Below are positions 20,139-29,135 of a stretch of 36,736 nucleotides of DNA, one piece after another. The notes under the pieces are model-generated. The model ran no database searches, was not told where the DNA came from, and was given only the letters and a program-made list of their open reading frames with translations. Source of the stretch: Arthrobacter sp. (GTDB lineage: Bacteria > Actinomycetota > Actinomycetes > Actinomycetales > Micrococcaceae); assembly GCA_025464875.1 (NCBI GenBank), contig JAODMV010000004.1, positions 1-36,736 of the forward strand. The letters are read 5' to 3'. How positions within the stretch are numbered: position 1 is the stretch's first letter; each line of letters starts with the position of its first letter. The position numbers and the translations under genes were made by a program.

Positions 20139-21605
20139 ATGGAAGAGGGCACGTCAGGGGTCCCGCGTTCCCGCAGCAGCGGGTGGGGTGTGCGAAAACG
20201 CTCGACGGCGGTCGCCGTGATCGTCGTGGCAGCGGCACTGTTGCTTGGCGGTGGGATCCTGTTGCTGCTGCTGCACACCTCGCTGACCGCTTCGACCGAG
20301 TCGGCCGCTGAGCAGAAGACCCAGCATGTGGTCGCGGAGCTGGAGGACCTGGACCTTACCGACGCCGGCGACTACATCGTTGCCGGTGCGCTCGCTGGCC
20401 AATTCGTCCAGCTGCTGGCCCCTGCGGGCCATGTCGTGGCCAGTTCTGACCCCAATGTTGCCAACTCCCCGCTGTCCGCACAGCAGCCCGCCCCCGGGCA
20501 GACCCTGACCCGGAATGTTTCCAGTCTGCCGAGCATCGGGAGCAACGATGATTTCTACATTGTCACCACGGGTGTGCGGGTGGGCGAGGATGTCTACAGA
20601 GTGGTCGTCGCCTCAAACGTCCAGGTCCAGACGGACACCCTCTCCACCGTCGCCTGGTTCATGCTCGGGGCAACGCCGTTGCTCCTGGTCGTGGTCGCGG
20701 CATCCGTGTGGCTGCTGGTCGGGCGCTCCCTGCGCCAGGTTGAACGGATCCGGGGCCAGGTCGCGCGAATCAACGCCGAACGCCTCGACGGACGCGTCGA
20801 TGTCCCGCCCACCAACGACGAAATCCATGCCCTTGCACTGACCATGAACATGATGCTGGACCGACTTCAGGCCTCGGACCGTGAACAACGCCGCTTCGTC
20901 TCGGACGCGAGCCACGAATTGCGCAGCCCCCTGGCAACCCTGAGTGCCGGAGTGGAGATCGCCACGGCAGACCCTTCCGGGGCGATGTGGCATCAGATGA
21001 AGGATGTCCTGTCGGAGGAAACGGCCCGCATGAGCTACCTGGTGGAGGATCTGCTGACCCTGGCCAAGACGAACGACGGCGGCCACAAGCTCGAGCAGTC
21101 GGACGTGGACCTGGATGACGTGGTGGACCAGGAGATCCGGCGGCTGCGCTCCACCAGCCGGAGGCAGATCACGGCCGAGCTCAGCCCGGCCCGGATCACA
21201 GGCGATGCCCGCCGGCTCGCGCAGGTGCTGCGGAACGTCCTGGACAACGCCGAGCGCCACGCCCTGTCCCGGATCACCGTCCGCCTGAGCATCTCCGCCG
21301 ACGCAGCCGTGGTCACGGTCGACAACGACGGCGATCCGGTACCCGAAGCAGATCGGGACCGAATCTTTGAACGGTTCGTCCGCCTCGATGAGAACCGCTC
21401 CCGTGAAGGCGGCGGCAGCGGACTCGGGCTATCCATTGCGGCCGGAATCATGGCCGCCCATCACGGTTCCATCCGGGCAACCGACGGCCCGGCGGGCGAG
21501 TGCCGCTTCGAGCTGACCTTCCCAGCCCTCGATGCGGACAACGCCACCTCGTTCACGTCTGCGGAGGGGCGCCGGCCGCGGCCGCAGGGGTCGGGTCGGC
21601 GCTGA
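20139..21605 (+). CDS. Sensor histidine kinase (two TM, HAMP, HisKA, HATPase)
   Basis: Two hydrophobic segments, RRFVSDASHELRSPLATLSAGVEIA H-box, NVLDNAERHA N-box, GGGSGLGLSIAAGIMAAHHG G-box. Start position uncertain. Confidence 0.92.
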   Translation: MEEGTSGVPRSRSSGWGVRKRSTAVAVIVVAAALLLGGGILLLLLHTSLTASTESAAEQKTQHVVAELEDLDLTDAGDYIVAGALAGQFVQLLAPAGHVVASSDPNVANSPLSAQQPAPGQTLTRNVSSLPSIGSNDDFYIVTTGVRVGEDVYRVVVASNVQVQTDTLSTVAWFMLGATPLLLVVVAASVWLLVGRSLRQVERIRGQVARINAERLDGRVDVPPTNDEIHALALTMNMMLDRLQASDREQRRFVSDASHELRSPLATLSAGVEIATADPSGAMWHQMKDVLSEETARMSYLVEDLLTLAKTNDGGHKLEQSDVDLDDVVDQEIRRLRSTSRRQITAELSPARITGDARRLAQVLRNVLDNAERHALSRITVRLSISADAAVVTVDNDGDPVPEADRDRIFERFVRLDENRSREGGGSGLGLSIAAGIMAAHHGSIRATDGPAGECRFELTFPALDADNATSFTSAEGRRPRPQGSGRR

Positions 21606-22263
21606 GCAGGTATCCCATGCCGCGCACGGTCCTCAGGCTCTGCAGGCCAAACGGGGCATCGATTTTGCGCCGGAGATAGCCGACATAGACCTCCACCACG
21701 TTGTCCGCGCCCTCGAAGGCCGGATCCCACACGTGGTCCAGAATCTCAGCTTTCGACACTATCTGGTCATGCCGGCGCATCAGGTACTCCAGGAGCCCGT
21801 ATTCCCGCGCCGTGAGGCTGATGACTGAATCGCCGCGGCGGACCCTGCGGTTCACCGGATCCATTGTCAGGGTTCCCAGGGTCAGCACGACGGGCCGCTC
21901 CGGTGCTCCCCTTCGGATCAGTGCCCTGATCCTCGCCACCAGGACCCGGAAGCTGAATGGCTTGGTCAGGTAGTCATCGGCGCCCAGGTCGAAGGCGTCG
22001 GTCTGGTCGTATTCGCCGTCCTTGGCCGTGAGCATCAGCACCGGGGTCCAGATCTTGCGTTGCCGCAACTCCTTCAGGACGTCGTAGCCGTTCTTAAGCG
22101 GCAGCATCAGGTCGAGCAGGACCACGTCGTAGGCGTTGTCCGTCGCGGCCGTCAGGCCACTGACGCCGTCGTGGGCGATATCGACGATGAAGCCTTCGAT
22201 CCTCAGCCCGCGACGGACCGTCTCGGCCAGGGCTCGTTCATCCTCCACCATCAGAATCCTCAT
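21553..22263 (-). CDS. OmpR/PhoB-family response regulator
   Basis: MRILMVEDERALAETVRRGLRIEGF, VVLLDLMLPLKNG, GADDYLTKPFSFRVLVARIRALIRR; C-terminal wHTH with VYVGYLRRKIDAPFGLQSLRTVRGMGYLL. Confidence 0.94.
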   Translation of the reverse strand: MRILMVEDERALAETVRRGLRIEGFIVDIAHDGVSGLTAATDNAYDVVLLDLMLPLKNGYDVLKELRQRKIWTPVLMLTAKDGEYDQTDAFDLGADDYLTKPFSFRVLVARIRALIRRGAPERPVVLTLGTLTMDPVNRRVRRGDSVISLTAREYGLLEYLMRRHDQIVSKAEILDHVWDPAFEGADNVVEVYVGYLRRKIDAPFGLQSLRTVRGMGYLLSADPTPAAAAGAPPQT

Positions 22264-22444
22264 CGCGGGACTCCCCTCTGAGACAGTAGGGCGCTTCGTT
22301 CAACAGCTTAGGCCTGTCGGCGGCGCGACGTCGCTTGTCGTGAGGGTCACTGCGCCATTGGCCCCCGTTCCCGGCAAATTCCCGGTTCGATACTGTACCG
22401 TTCAATCCCGGAAAGCCAGAACAACGGAAAAGAGAACCAACCAG

Positions 22445-22747
22445 GTGGCAACCGATTATGACGAAGTCCGATCCGACGTCGCGGAATCACGCAACGCTTC
22501 CTTGGCGGCCCTCCGCTCCGCAAACGCGCCGGACGCCCGGAGCGTAGCGCGCGAGCTCGACGAAGCCGACACATCCGAGGGCGTGGAGCTGCCCGGCGCC
22601 GACCTCTCAGGCGAGGAACTGACCGTCACGGTCATCCCGCAAAAGGAAGACGAGTTCACCTGCTACTCCTGCTTCCTGGTCCGACACCGCTCCCAGCTCG
22701 CCCGCGAAAAGGCCGGCCACGCGTATTGCGCTGACTGCCTGAGCTAA
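22445..22747 (+). CDS. DUF4193-family small zinc-ribbon-like protein
   Basis: MATDYDEVRSDVAESRNASLAALRS...DEFTCYSCFLVRHRSQLAREKAGHAYCADCLS (two CxxC pairs); GTG at 22445. Confidence 0.85.
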   Translation: MATDYDEVRSDVAESRNASLAALRSANAPDARSVARELDEADTSEGVELPGADLSGEELTVTVIPQKEDEFTCYSCFLVRHRSQLAREKAGHAYCADCLS

Positions 22748-22785
22748 GACCCGCCGTCCGGCCCGGCCGGGCACCCCCGCCGCGG

Positions 22786-23826
22786 CTATTGCTTCGCCAG
22801 GAGCCGTTGGACACGCGGTTTGACCTCGCTTGCCAGCAGGGTGAGGGATTCCAGGAGGTGTTCCTGGGGCAGGCCGCCGATGTCCATCTGCAGGAAGTGC
22901 CGCATGTGTCCCATGTGGCCGTGCAGGTCCACAATGCGTTCAGCGACCTCGTCGGGGTCGCCGACGTAGTACGCGCCCGGGGCGTCGGCCTGCGCCAGGA
23001 ACTGACGCCTGTCCGGCGCGGGCCAGCCGCGGAGTTTGCCCATCTCGACGTTTAGCCTGTACCAGCCGGGATAAAACCGCTCCAGGGCTTCCTTCTTCGT
23101 GGGAGCGATCAGGCCCAGGGCCGCGACGGAGACCTTGATGTTCTCCCCGGCGTGTCCGGCCTGTGCGGCCGAGCGACGGTAGAGGTCCGCCAGCGGCGCG
23201 AACCGTGCCGGAGCGCCGCCGATAATGCCGTAGGACACCGGCAGGCCGAGCTGTCCGGCCCGCACGGAGGACGGGGCGCTCCCGCCTGTTGCCAGCCAGA
23301 TGGGAAGCGCATTGACCGGACGGGGAACGACGGCCAGGCTGTTGAGCTCGGGCCGGACCGTACCGGACCACGTGATGTTTCCGGTGCCGCTGTTGTTGAG
23401 GGCCAACAGCAGATCCAGCTTCTCGGCATAGAGGACGTCGTAGTCCTTCAGGTCATAGCCGAAGAGCGGAAACGTCTCCACGGAGGATCCGCGACCGGCG
23501 GTGATCTCTACCCGGCCGCCTCCGGAGATCGCATCGGCGGTGGCGAACTGCTGGAAGACCCGCACCGGGTCATCGGTGCTGATGATGCTCGCGCCGCTGC
23601 CGAGCTTGATCTGTTTCGTTGCCGCCGCCGCCGCGGCGATCACCGTCCCCGGGGAGGACGCAGGCATCTCCAAAGTGTGGTGTTCGCCGACGCCGAAGTA
23701 ATCCAGTCCGGCCCGGTCGGCCAGCACGATCGCCTCGAAGAGGTTGCTGATGGCCTCGGCCGTGGACCGCAGGCTTCCATCGGCGTTGCGTTGCGTGTCG
23801 CCGAAGCTGTATGCGCCCAGTTCCAT
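22786..23826 (-). CDS. LLM-class flavin-dependent oxidoreductase
   Basis: MELGAYSFGDTQRN, DYFGVGEHHTLEMPASSPGTVIAAAAAATKQIKLGSGASIISTDDPVRVFQQFATADAIS. Confidence 0.9.
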   Translation of the reverse strand: MELGAYSFGDTQRNADGSLRSTAEAISNLFEAIVLADRAGLDYFGVGEHHTLEMPASSPGTVIAAAAAATKQIKLGSGASIISTDDPVRVFQQFATADAISGGGRVEITAGRGSSVETFPLFGYDLKDYDVLYAEKLDLLLALNNSGTGNITWSGTVRPELNSLAVVPRPVNALPIWLATGGSAPSSVRAGQLGLPVSYGIIGGAPARFAPLADLYRRSAAQAGHAGENIKVSVAALGLIAPTKKEALERFYPGWYRLNVEMGKLRGWPAPDRRQFLAQADAPGAYYVGDPDEVAERIVDLHGHMGHMRHFLQMDIGGLPQEHLLESLTLLASEVKPRVQRLLAKQ

Positions 23827-23884
23827 GGTTTTCTCCTATGTGCGGTGCTTTGAGGATGTCGTATGGGCCGGTGAGGGCCGGTGG

Positions 23885-24559
23885 TCAGCTCCGGGCGGGT
23901 TCGCGGTCTGCTGCCAGGATGGTTTGCAGCCGTTCCGCCGAGTGGCTGGCGTTGAAGATCTCGGTGCCGGGCTGGAAGGCGCGTCCGGCCGCGAGCGGCC
24001 CCGCGTCGACGGCGTCGTAGCCTAGGCGGTCGAGGAAACCGGCCACGAGGGCCTTGGCGTCGTCGTCGGCGCCGGCGAGGGCCAGGGCCCGCCGGGTGTC
24101 GGCGCCGCGGTCCCGGCCGTCCTCTTCGATTGCGCGGTAACCGATGTGATTCAGCGTCTTCACGACGTCCGAGCCGGACAGGTGCGCCTGGATGATCTCA
24201 CTGCTCGTCCTACCGGCGGCCTCGAAGACCTCAAGCTCGCCGTCCGTCGGCGCCCAGTAGTTCATCGCGTCGATGACCGTCCTGCCGGCCAGCAGCGCCG
24301 GCTGGAGTGCGAGGTACTTATGCAGCGGCACGGCCAGGACGACGATGTCCGAGCCGGAGGCCTCGGCCGCCGTGGCCGCCGCCGCTCCCGGAGCCATGAT
24401 CTCCACCAGGAGGGCGATCTCCTCCGCCGGCTGCGAGGTGGCGATCCTGACCTCATACCCGGCCTTGAGCGCCTGCCGGGCGACGGCCGTCCCGACCCGC
24501 CCGGCGCCGAGGATGCCAATCGTCCGGGCCCCTGCGGGTGGGGTCTGCGGAGCGCTCAT
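23885..24559 (-). CDS. NAD(P)-binding oxidoreductase related to NADPH-dependent F420 reductases
   Basis: TIGILGAGRVGTAVARQALKAGYEVRIATS Rossmann motif; VIDAMNYWAPTDGE; MSAPQ start at 24559 preferred by RBS position. Confidence 0.8.
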   Translation of the reverse strand: MSAPQTPPAGARTIGILGAGRVGTAVARQALKAGYEVRIATSQPAEEIALLVEIMAPGAAAATAAEASGSDIVVLAVPLHKYLALQPALLAGRTVIDAMNYWAPTDGELEVFEAAGRTSSEIIQAHLSGSDVVKTLNHIGYRAIEEDGRDRGADTRRALALAGADDDAKALVAGFLDRLGYDAVDAGPLAAGRAFQPGTEIFNASHSAERLQTILAADREPARS

Positions 24560-24578
24560 GCTGCCCATCCTTCCGTGC

Positions 24579-24621
24579 AAATATGTTGTTGAACAGACCA
24601 TATTTCAGACAGAACATCTGT
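24579..24621. promoter_or_regulatory. Putative operator region between divergent MarR and oxidoreductase genes
   Basis: AAATATG-N13-CATATTT (24579..24605) and ACAGA-ACA-TCTGT (24609..24621) inverted repeats. Confidence 0.5.
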
Positions 24622-24652
24622 GCAACTTCAGACGTGCCGGTATCATGGGTGT

Positions 24653-25156
24653 ATGACCGAGCACACGCAAGCCCTTTCCCCGGGGACGACGGCTGCTGTC
24701 CCCGGCGATCTGGGGTGGCATCTGGGCATGGTCCTGCGCGGCTACCAGACCCGCTTCGAGGCAGCGGTTGCCCAGATGCCGGCCGGCATCCGCGGTTTCC
24801 AGGTGCTGTCCGCCGTCGTTCACAAGGATCCGCCGAACCAGCAGGCTCTCGGGGCCCACTTGGCTATCGACCGGACCGTGCTCACCTACTTGCTCGACAC
24901 ACTCGTGGACGCCGGCGTGGTGGAGCGCATTCCCGATCCGGCGGACCGCAGGGCACGCAAAATCATCGCCACCCCAGCCGGGCGGCAAATGCTCGCCGCC
25001 TTTGAGTCACGCGTCGCGGCTGCCGAGGCCGATCTCCTCGAGGGGATGGAAGAAGACGAGGCCCGGACCCTCGCTGCGCTGATCAGCCGTCTGGCCAAAA
25101 ATGTCCACCGCACCCACCCCGGGACCAACCCCTGCGAAGCCATGGACAAGCTCTAG
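24653..25156 (+). CDS. MarR-family transcriptional regulator
   Basis: FQVLSAVVHKDPPNQQALGAHLAIDRTVLTYLLDTLVDAGVVERIPDPADRRARKIIATPAGR. Confidence 0.88.
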   Translation: MTEHTQALSPGTTAAVPGDLGWHLGMVLRGYQTRFEAAVAQMPAGIRGFQVLSAVVHKDPPNQQALGAHLAIDRTVLTYLLDTLVDAGVVERIPDPADRRARKIIATPAGRQMLAAFESRVAAAEADLLEGMEEDEARTLAALISRLAKNVHRTHPGTNPCEAMDKL

Positions 25157-25288
25157 CGTCCCCTCCGGCAGCAAGCACCGGGCGTTGCGCAGCAGGAACG
25201 GCCGGTGCTATTTCGCCGCGGTGGGCGGAGAATGGAGGGTAGGAACTTTTCTTCCAACGCTCCTTCCCAGCGTCGAGGACGGTACGCC

Positions 25289-25672
25289 ATGAAAACTGGC
25301 AAGGTACGGGGATCGCTCCTATTGGTCACGGTCTTACTCGGCACGGGCGCTTGCGCCGGCGGTGATGGATCCCCTACCAAGCCAGAAGGAACGGTAAGCC
25401 CCCCGGCCGTAACCACCCCCGCGCCCAACAGCATGGCTATCAAGGACTTCGACTATGGGGCACCGGTCACGGTGTCCCCGGGTGCCGTGGTCACGGTGAC
25501 CAATCTGGATTCCGCAAGGCATACCGTGACGGCCGACGACGGCGGAACATTTGCCGTGGACGTCGCGGGCAATGGCGGGACGGCCACCTTCACGGCTCCG
25601 GCAACGCCCGGCAACTACCCCTTCCACTGCACCTATCACCCGAGAATGAAAGGGTCGCTCACAGTCAAGTGA
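25289..25672 (+). CDS. Cupredoxin-domain lipoprotein
   Basis: Lipobox LGTGAC near the N-terminus; type-1 Cu pattern with His in SARHTVTADD and C-terminal YPFHCTYHPRMKGSLTV. Confidence 0.85.
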   Translation: MKTGKVRGSLLLVTVLLGTGACAGGDGSPTKPEGTVSPPAVTTPAPNSMAIKDFDYGAPVTVSPGAVVTVTNLDSARHTVTADDGGTFAVDVAGNGGTATFTAPATPGNYPFHCTYHPRMKGSLTVK

Positions 25673-25699
25673 GCGCGCGGAACTGCGCGACCACCGGCG

Positions 25700-26983
25700 T
25701 CAGATCCAGGCGGTCCGGCGCAGCGGCGGTTCGGCGCCGCCCGGGCGCCGCACCAGGACCTGGTTGACCCCCGTAATGCCGGACTCGAAGCCCAAGGCGC
25801 TAGCGACCATATAGAGCCGCCATACCCGGGCCCGCCCTTCGCCGGCGGCCTGTACCGCCTCATCCCAGTGTGCTTCCAGGTTCTGCACCCAGGCCCGGAG
25901 TGTCAACGCGTAGTGTTGGCGCAGCGCCTCGACATCGAGCACCTCCAGGCCGTCAGCCTCGAGCGCGCCGACCATCTCGGCGAGACTGATCATCTCGCCG
26001 TCGGGAAAGACGTAGCGGGGAATGAAGGAGTCCGGGTTGGCCGGGGCCGGGCCGGCGTTCCAGGAGATCGCGTGGTTGAGGAGCCGACCGCCGGGACGAA
26101 GCAGCCGGTACAGCTGGGTGACGTAGTGAGGGGTCTGCGCGCGGCCGACGTGCTCGGACATGCCGATGGAGCTGATGGCGTCGAAGGGGCCGTCGTCGAC
26201 GTCGCGATAGTCCTGGACCCGGATGTCCACGCGGTCCGTCAACCCGGCGCCGGCCACCCTCTTGCGGGCCAGTGCGGCCTGTTCGGCGGAGAGCGTGACC
26301 CCGACGACCTCGACGCCGTAGCGCTGGGCGGCATGCAGGGCAAAGCTGCCCCAGCCGCAACCGACGTCCAGCACCCGCAGGCCCGGCTGCAAGCCCAGCT
26401 TGCGGCAGACCAGGTCAAGTTTTGCCTCCTGGGCGGCATCCAGCCCGACGCCTGCGTCGTTCCAGACCGCGCACGAGTACACCATCGAGGGGCCGAGGAC
26501 GAGGGAGTAAAAGTCGTTTCCGACGTCGTAATGGTGTGAGATCGCCACGGCATCGCGGCTCCTGGTGTGGCTGCGGCCGTGGCGGCCGATTCTTGCTTCC
26601 TCCGGGGGCAGCGCGGGGTTCGCCCCCAGCGCGCCGAGCCGGACGGCGACCTTGAGCACCGTGAAGAGTTCCCGTGCCGTCAGCGGGCGGAACGGTCCGG
26701 TCTCGGCGAACTTCCCGACGGAGCTCAGCGCCGCGAAACCTGCGAACATGTCGCCTGGGGCATCGATTTCGCCGGCGACGTATGCGCGGCTCAAACCGAG
26801 CTGCCCGGGAGACCACAGCATCCGGCGCAAGGCCCGGCGGCTTCGGAACTCTAGCACAGGGGCGTCGGCAGGGCCGGCCTCGGAACCGTCCCAGGCGCGC
26901 AGCCGGACCGGGATCTGGTCCGTGCCCAGGACGATGGCCAGCGCTCCGGCCAGCCGTGATGCCGCACCCGGCGTTTTTGTCAT
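25700..26983 (-). CDS. Cyclopropane-fatty-acyl-phospholipid synthase family SAM methyltransferase
   Basis: ISHHYDVGNDFYSLVLGPSMVYSCAVW, LRVLDVGCGWGSFALHAAQRYGVEVVGVTLS, SIGMSEHVG; ATG (MTKTPG) at 26983. Confidence 0.9.
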   Translation of the reverse strand: MTKTPGAASRLAGALAIVLGTDQIPVRLRAWDGSEAGPADAPVLEFRSRRALRRMLWSPGQLGLSRAYVAGEIDAPGDMFAGFAALSSVGKFAETGPFRPLTARELFTVLKVAVRLGALGANPALPPEEARIGRHGRSHTRSRDAVAISHHYDVGNDFYSLVLGPSMVYSCAVWNDAGVGLDAAQEAKLDLVCRKLGLQPGLRVLDVGCGWGSFALHAAQRYGVEVVGVTLSAEQAALARKRVAGAGLTDRVDIRVQDYRDVDDGPFDAISSIGMSEHVGRAQTPHYVTQLYRLLRPGGRLLNHAISWNAGPAPANPDSFIPRYVFPDGEMISLAEMVGALEADGLEVLDVEALRQHYALTLRAWVQNLEAHWDEAVQAAGEGRARVWRLYMVASALGFESGITGVNQVLVRRPGGAEPPLRRTAWI

Positions 26984-27118
26984 ATCCACTGCCTCACTTC
27001 CGGTGCCAGGGCCCGGCGGATGGTCCGGCACCGTGGCCGTCCAGACGCTAGAGCTTTGGGCCTGCGAAGAGCGTAACGGCTCTGGCGCTCCCCCGGCCAG
27101 ATGCCTCTCGTGAATGCC

Positions 27119-27447
27119 ATGCCTGACGCTTTTTCCTCCCTCGTGGAAACGTTCAAGAATGTGGCTGTATCCAAGGCCTACGGCCCGGCCGTCCAGGTGG
27201 CGAGAGCTGATCCCGGTGGCCTTGGTGTCCTTTGGGTTCGGGGGCGGCAGTGACCCTGAAGCCGGCGACGGCAACGGTGCTGCCGGCGGAGGGGGTGCTT
27301 CGTCCTCCCGCTTGGCGTGTATTGCCGAGGCCGCGGCGGGCACGTGGTTTTCCGGCCCAACACGATCGCGCTCCTGGCCGGATGGTCCCGCCGGTGTATG
27401 CCGTGGGGGTTTCCGCCCGCGGACTGCTTCGGTCGGCGCGGCACTAG
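27119..27447 (+). pseudogene. Frameshifted GerW/YtfJ-family (spore germination GerW-like) gene remnant
   Basis: Segments in shifting frames: MPDAFSSLVETFKNVAVSKAYGPAVQV, then RELIPVALVSFGFGGGSDPEAGDGNGAAGGGGASSS, then PLGVYCRGRGGHVVFRPNTIALLAG, then MVPPVYAVGVSARGLLRSARH*. Confidence 0.7.
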
Positions 27448-27558
27448 GGCCCGCCGCCGAACGGGGGCACATTGACACGGAAACGCCGGTAGCCGGGGAG
27501 GAAGAAGCCGCGCCCACCGTTGAAGTGCCCCCGGACGGAGTGTCGCCCCATACCGAAG

Positions 27559-28581
27559 TCAGTCGTGGCTCCGTGCCCGGCTTGGCTGCACCCGCGAGGG
27601 TTCACCTGGCATCTTCGGAAAGTCCGGCGGGAAGGGAAGCTCTCCGAGTCCGGACGCGACGTCCCGATCCCACCACCGAAGAAGGGCGTCGATGGTGCCT
27701 GCGGTGGAGTGCATCCCCGCCCACGGATCACCCGTGGTTTTGAGTCGCTGCGGCACGGTGGCGATCGTGAAATCTTTCGGATCGGCGCTCTCGAGTTCTT
27801 CCCAGTGGATCGGGCAGGAGACCGTAGCGTTTGGCAGGGCACGCGGGCTGTAGGCCCCCGCGATCGTGCGGTCGCGGTTCGCCTGGTTGAAATCGACGAA
27901 TACCCGCCTGCCGCGCTCCTCTTTCCACCAGGCGGTCGTGACCTTCTCGGGCATGCGCCGCTCCAGTTCGCGGGCGGCGGCGATGACGGCGTGCCTCACG
28001 TCCAGGAACTCCCTGGTGGGCTCGATCGGGGCGAAGACATGCAGGCCGCGGCTCCCGGACGTCTTGATGAAAGCTGTCAGCCCCGCCTCGGCCAGCACCG
28101 AGCGCAACTCTTCGGCGGCCGGTTTGGCGTCCTCGAACCCCGTGCCCGGCTGCGGGTCGAGGTCGATGCGGAGCTGGTCCGGGTTGTCCGGGTTCCCTGC
28201 CCGTGAGGCCCAGGGGTGGAACACCACTGTGTTCATCTGCACCGCCCAGACCGCGGCCGCCACTTCCTCCAGGACCAGCTGAGGATGCGAGCGTCCGCTC
28301 GGATAGCTCACGCTCACAGAGCGCACGTACTCCGGCGCGCCCTTCGGAGGATTCTTCGAAAAGAATTGCTCACCTTCAACGTTTTCCGAGAACCGCTGCA
28401 GGGTCATGGGCCGGTCGCCGTTCGCCTCCACGAAGGCGTCCCCGACATCGACAACATAATGGGCGAGGTCCAGCTTCGTCAGTCCGAGCTTCGGCCACAG
28501 GACCCTGCCGGGGCTCGATATTCTGACTTCCCGGGCACCGTGCGGACCGTGGACCACGACCTTGGCTTCTTCCTTGACCAT
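27559..28581 (-). CDS. LigD-type NHEJ polymerase (primase-polymerase) domain protein, stand-alone
   Basis: RVLWPKLGLTKLDLAHYV, QLRIDLDPQPGTGFEDAK, FIKTSGSRGLHVFAPIEP, VFVDFNQANRDRTIAGAYSPRALPNATVSCPI. Confidence 0.9.
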   Translation of the reverse strand: MVKEEAKVVVHGPHGAREVRISSPGRVLWPKLGLTKLDLAHYVVDVGDAFVEANGDRPMTLQRFSENVEGEQFFSKNPPKGAPEYVRSVSVSYPSGRSHPQLVLEEVAAAVWAVQMNTVVFHPWASRAGNPDNPDQLRIDLDPQPGTGFEDAKPAAEELRSVLAEAGLTAFIKTSGSRGLHVFAPIEPTREFLDVRHAVIAAARELERRMPEKVTTAWWKEERGRRVFVDFNQANRDRTIAGAYSPRALPNATVSCPIHWEELESADPKDFTIATVPQRLKTTGDPWAGMHSTAGTIDALLRWWDRDVASGLGELPFPPDFPKMPGEPSRVQPSRARSHD

Positions 28582-28625
28582 GGGGACAAGCTACTCCCAG
28601 AAAGTCTCCACTGAACAGTCCGGAG

Positions 28626-28915
28626 TTACAGGCAACTGGGCTGGAAAGCCGGATCGGCGGGACCATTCGGAACGGCGAGAGCATTGGCAACCCGCTGCTG
28701 GACGACAGGGTCCTTCGGCGCCTGGTCATGCTCGATGACATCGGCCGGGCACTTGTCCTGGATCGTGATGTTCGTGACCTGCTTTGCCGAACCCTTGAGG
28801 ATCTGGCCCTGGTAAGGGGTGACGACCTCATCAAGCCGGCGCGATGCCGATCAGATATGGATCCGGCGAGAACGACGGCGGCGGCGATGGAAAGTGTTCT
28901 CTTCAGTAGCGACAT
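28626..28915 (-). pseudogene. Remnant of a secreted lipase (class-2 lipase / alpha/beta hydrolase-like): signal peptide joined out of frame to a lipase C-terminus
   Basis: MSLLKRTLSIAAAVVLAGSI signal-peptide-like N-terminus, then in another frame RRLDEVVTPYQGQILKGSAKQVTNITIQDKCPADVIEHDQAPKDPVVQQRVANALAVPNGPADPAFQPSCL*. Confidence 0.65.
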
Positions 28916-29135
28916 GGAAACCTCGTCGTTGTTGCGCTTCGTCGAGCAGGCGGGCCGAACACCACGCCACCGGCTGTGGCGCAGCCCATGTTTCTTCACG
29001 CTAGCCAACGGGAGCGGATCCGCGGTGGATTCTGCACGAATGTGCAGGAACCGTCCGCGTTGCCGGATCGGCGCCAGGGTAGGTGCCGTGAGCCAGGAGT
29101 TCCCATGAAGGGGCCGGGCGTGAAAGATGGTGCCC

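Noticed and set aside
22750-22775. GCCCGGCCGGGC palindrome between DUF4193 and the LLM gene
   Set aside because: Short, GC-only and without a T-run; too common in this composition to call a terminator or site confidently.
26984-27517. 178-aa N-terminal extension of the CFA synthase ORF
   Set aside because: Low-complexity Pro/Ser sequence overlapping the GerW-like remnant on the other strand; ATG at 26983 gives the normal N-terminus.
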